Below, piece by piece: positions 62,113 to 64,000 of a DNA stretch of 64,000 nt. A program made the translations under genes and the position numbers. This DNA comes from Streptomyces iakyrus. Lineage in GTDB: Bacteria > Actinomycetota > Actinomycetes > Streptomycetales > Streptomycetaceae. The notes beneath the pieces were generated by a model. That model saw only the letters and a program-made list of their open reading frames with translations, was not told the DNA's origin and did not search any database. Position 1 is the first letter of the stretch. The number at the start of each line of letters is the position of its first letter. The stretch spans positions 124,001 to 188,000 of the forward strand of contig NZ_JNXI01000002.1 in assembly GCF_000717055.1 (NCBI RefSeq), written 5' to 3'.

Positions 62113-63480
62113 TCACAGGCCGGCGCGGATCGCGTTCCGGTCGCGGACGAGCTTTCCGGTCTTGTTGCGGGGCAGGGCGCGGGCGGCGAAGAACCGCTTG
62201 GGGACCTTGACGGCGCTCAGCCGTTCCCGGCACCAGGCGATCAGCTCGCCCGCCTCCGGTGCCGCCTCGCCCCCGACGTACGCCTCGATCACCTCGTGGT
62301 GGAGGACCACCGCCTCGGCGACCGCGGGGTGCGCCCGCAGCACGGCCTCCACCTCGGCGAGGTCGACCTTGAGGCCGCCGATGGTGACGAGCGAGTCCAG
62401 CCGGCCGAGGATGCTCAGCTCGCCGGTGGCGTCGTCCGCGGCGAAACGGTCGAAGGTGCGCAGCCACCCGTCCACGTAGCGGTCCGGCTGGTCGTCGAGC
62501 GGATACGGCGACCGGTCCAGGCGTACGTACAGCTCCTGGCCGACGATCTTCGTCTCGACCCCGGGCACCGTGCTGCCCAGCACCGGCGGCCGCGGCCCGT
62601 GCAGCCCGGCCGCGAGCAGGCCGGTCTCGGTCACGCCGTACACCTGGCTCACACGGACCCCGTACTTGCGGTGGAACTCCTCGTACACCTCGACGGGCAG
62701 CCGTTCGCCGCCGGTGACGGCGAGCCGGAGCGCGGGCAGCGGGGGCACCTGCGGGGTTTTGGACAGCAGTTCGAAGTGGGCCGGCACCCCGTAAATCGCC
62801 ATCGCCCCGGTCTCCCGGGCCGTCCGCAGCACCTCGGCCGGCGTCGGCAGGGGCGGCAGCACCACCGTCGCGCCCTGCCGCAGGGCGTGCAGCACACCGG
62901 TGACCAGGCCCATCGTGTGCACGAGGGAGTTGAGCAGCACCAGGCGGTCGCCGGCGCCGGGCAGTTCCGGCAGGGCGGCGTGACGGTCGAGTTCGGCGAG
63001 GAGCGACGCGGGGGTGCGGCCGATCACCTTGGGCCGGCCGGTCGAGCCGGAGCTGAACTGGACGAGGCAGGCGTCGGACGCGGCGGGGCGCCCGGAAGGC
63101 CTGGGGCCGACGCTGAAGGCGACCTCCTCCTCGAACCCGGTCGCCGGCCCCGGGTGCGCGTCGGAGTCGATCACGTACTGGGGCCGGAGCAGTTCGGCCA
63201 GTGGCTCGTACTCGGCGGGTGTCGCCCGGAAGTCGACCAGGAGGACCTGCGCGCCCCGGCTCCACAGGGCGAGCAGCACCCGCAGATAGGTGAGGCTCGG
63301 CCTCATGCGGAGCAGAACGGTACTGTTCTCACCTATTCCCTGTTCGCGGAAGACGCGACCGAGTTCGGCCACCGCGGAACGCAGTTCGGATCTGGATTCC
63401 GCAGTGCGTGAAATTGCCCAGGGCTGCCGGTCCGCACCGGCGTCCAGCAATGATTCACCCCACCAGGACGCGATTGCCAT
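62113..63480 (-). CDS. acmA: stand-alone aryl-AMP ligase (4-MHA activating, AcmA type)
   Basis: A 455-residue adenylating enzyme. Motif A3 is [19 protein letters not shown]5 is [13 protein letters not shown]7 is in [15 protein letters not shown] and A10 is [13 protein letters not shown] (catalytic Lys). It lacks condensation and carrier domains. The enzyme activates an aryl acid with ATP for loading on the neighbouring carrier protein. The expected substrate is 4-methyl-3-hydroxyanthranilic acid, made by the kynureninase branch of this cluster. The ATG at 63480 follows GAGGGAGAGGC. The divergent neighbour is the second NRPS, with site C between them. Confidence 0.92.
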   Translation of the reverse strand: MAIASWWGESLLDAGADRQPWAISRTAESRSELRSAVAELGRVFREQGIGENSTVLLRMRPSLTYLRVLLALWSRGAQVLLVDFRATPAEYEPLAELLRPQYVIDSDAHPGPATGFEEEVAFSVGPRPSGRPAASDACLVQFSSGSTGRPKVIGRTPASLLAELDRHAALPELPGAGDRLVLLNSLVHTMGLVTGVLHALRQGATVVLPPLPTPAEVLRTARETGAMAIYGVPAHFELLSKTPQVPPLPALRLAVTGGERLPVEVYEEFHRKYGVRVSQVYGVTETGLLAAGLHGPRPPVLGSTVPGVETKIVGQELYVRLDRSPYPLDDQPDRYVDGWLRTFDRFAADDATGELSILGRLDSLVTIGGLKVDLAEVEAVLRAHPAVAEAVVLHHEVIEAYVGGEAAPEAGELIAWCRERLSAVKVPKRFFAARALPRNKTGKLVRDRNAIRAGL

Positions 63481-63552
63481 GCCTCTCCCTCACCGGCTGG
63501 AAGAATCGGGAAGTCAACAGGGTGATTATGGGTGCACCAGACGGAAATTCAC

Positions 63553-63570
63553 TGTCCCGCCGGCGGGACA
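63553..63570. promoter_or_regulatory. cluster palindrome, site C
   Basis: The perfect 18-bp palindrome TGTCCCGCCGGCGGGACA between acmA and the second NRPS gene. Its centre is about 62.5 bp ahead of the TAGGTT -10 candidate, as at site B (63.5 bp). On the other side it lies about 31 bp ahead of a CATAAT (63530-63525) that could serve acmA. Confidence 0.75.
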
Positions 63571-63601
63571 ACCGACGCTGCCCGCGGGCCTGCTCACGAC
63601 A

Positions 63602-63629
63602 TTGACTCCGCGAACCGCCGTGTTAGGTT
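63602..63629 (+). promoter_or_regulatory. candidate promoter of the second NRPS gene
   Basis: TTGACT (63602-63607) and TAGGTT (63624-63629) are spaced by 16 bp. The -35 is close to consensus for the main sigma factor of Streptomyces. The leader is about 100 nt. Confidence 0.55.
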
Positions 63630-63734
63630 CGGGCGGTGCCCGGACACCGGGAAACCGGCTCGCACAACAACCGCTTGCATTCTTCCCGCCGACATATCGA
63701 AATCAGGCGGCGCTACGCAACCGGAGGCTGAAGA

Positions 63735-64000
63735 TTGTCTGGTCGTGAGCCCGAGGGTGCGATTCTGCCCCTGTCGGCCGCACAGCGTGAGATCTGGTTC
63801 GCGGAACAGCGCCTGGAATCGGCGAACAGCGTCTACCGGGTCGGGGAGTACGTGCGCATCGACGGCCCGCTCGACACTGCGCTGTTCGAACGGGCGCTGC
63901 GGCAGACGGTCGGTGAAGCCGACGCCCTGCACGTCCGGTTCGCCGAGTCCGGCGACGACGCCCGGCAGTCCGTACGGCAGGTGGCCGACTGGCCGCTGCC
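63735..64000 (+). CDS. second initiation-type NRPS gene, N-terminal part only (runs off the window)
   Basis: Frame open to the right edge. The TTG at 63735 follows CCGGAGG (63721-63727) at 7 nt and the in-frame stop is just upstream, so a TTG start is required. The protein begins SGREPEGAILPLSAAQREIW and continues FAEQRLESANSVYRVGEYVR, nearly the same as the start of AcmB (LPLLAAQREIWFAEQRL and NSVYQVGEYV). This is an N-terminal condensation domain. I read it as a second AcmB-like synthetase whose remaining modules lie outside, so two parallel peptide lines exist. Both start with TTG. Confidence 0.85.
   Translation, partial: MSGREPEGAILPLSAAQREIWFAEQRLESANSVYRVGEYVRIDGPLDTALFERALRQTVGEADALHVRFAESGDDARQSVRQVADWPL

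Overview
The window is high-GC actinobacterial DNA and almost certainly Streptomyces. Codon third positions are strongly G/C. GTG and TTG starts and 4-bp ATGA or GTGA stop/start overlaps are frequent. The gene content is typical too: a SpoIIE-type phosphatase plus STAS pair, a SWIM/SNF2 pair, an RNase Sa-type exonuclease-free secreted ribonuclease, DUF5955 and DUF6131 proteins, and an allantoin block.

Positions 1 to about 27.8 kb look like ordinary chromosome: the truncated PP2C-type phosphatase and a STAS protein; a decayed corA relic; a HEAT-repeat-like gene with an apparent frameshift; a SWIM protein and an SNF2 helicase; a ROK sugar kinase; a GntR regulator divergent from a Gfo/Idh/MocA oxidoreductase; a NarL-type two-component system; a secreted RNase; two small oxidoreductases; and an allantoin/glyoxylate block (allantoicase, allantoinase, IclR regulator, MobA-like nucleotidyltransferase, malate synthase). 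The last block ends with a SelT/W-like protein and a HipA-like kinase.

From about 27.97 kb to the right edge the window is a nonribosomal peptide cluster that I read as an actinomycin-type chromopeptide cluster. The evidence is module order. One NRPS is C-A-T-C-A-T-E with codes close to Thr and Val, followed by epimerisation. The next is C-A-T, C-A-MT-T, C-A-MT-T-TE with codes matching Pro, Gly and a Val-like or Ala-like residue. This equals Thr, D-Val, Pro, sarcosine and N-methyl amino acid, followed by lactone release. Around them are a stand-alone aryl-AMP ligase and aryl carrier protein (for 4-methyl-3-hydroxyanthranilate), kynurenine formamidase, kynureninase, MbtH, a DrrAB-like ABC exporter with a TetR regulator, and a CPA2 antiporter.

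Two things distinguish it from plain actinomycin D clusters. First, a SyrB2-type Fe/2-oxoglutarate halogenase (HxA instead of HxD) starts an operon with a P450, a short-chain dehydrogenase and a sugar-isomerase-like SIS protein. Established actinomycins of the G, Y and Z types contain 4-chlorothreonine, which fits. Second, a second initiation-type NRPS starts at 63,735 and runs off the right edge. This suggests separate assembly lines for the two peptide rings.

A palindrome, TGTCCCGCC(G/A)GCGGGACA, lies in the three main intergenic promoter regions of the cluster (28.3, 54.45 and 63.56 kb). At two of them its centre is about 63 bp upstream of a TAGGTT -10 element, so it is a strong candidate for a cluster-wide operator. 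All functional calls are from reading translated sequence; no search was run.
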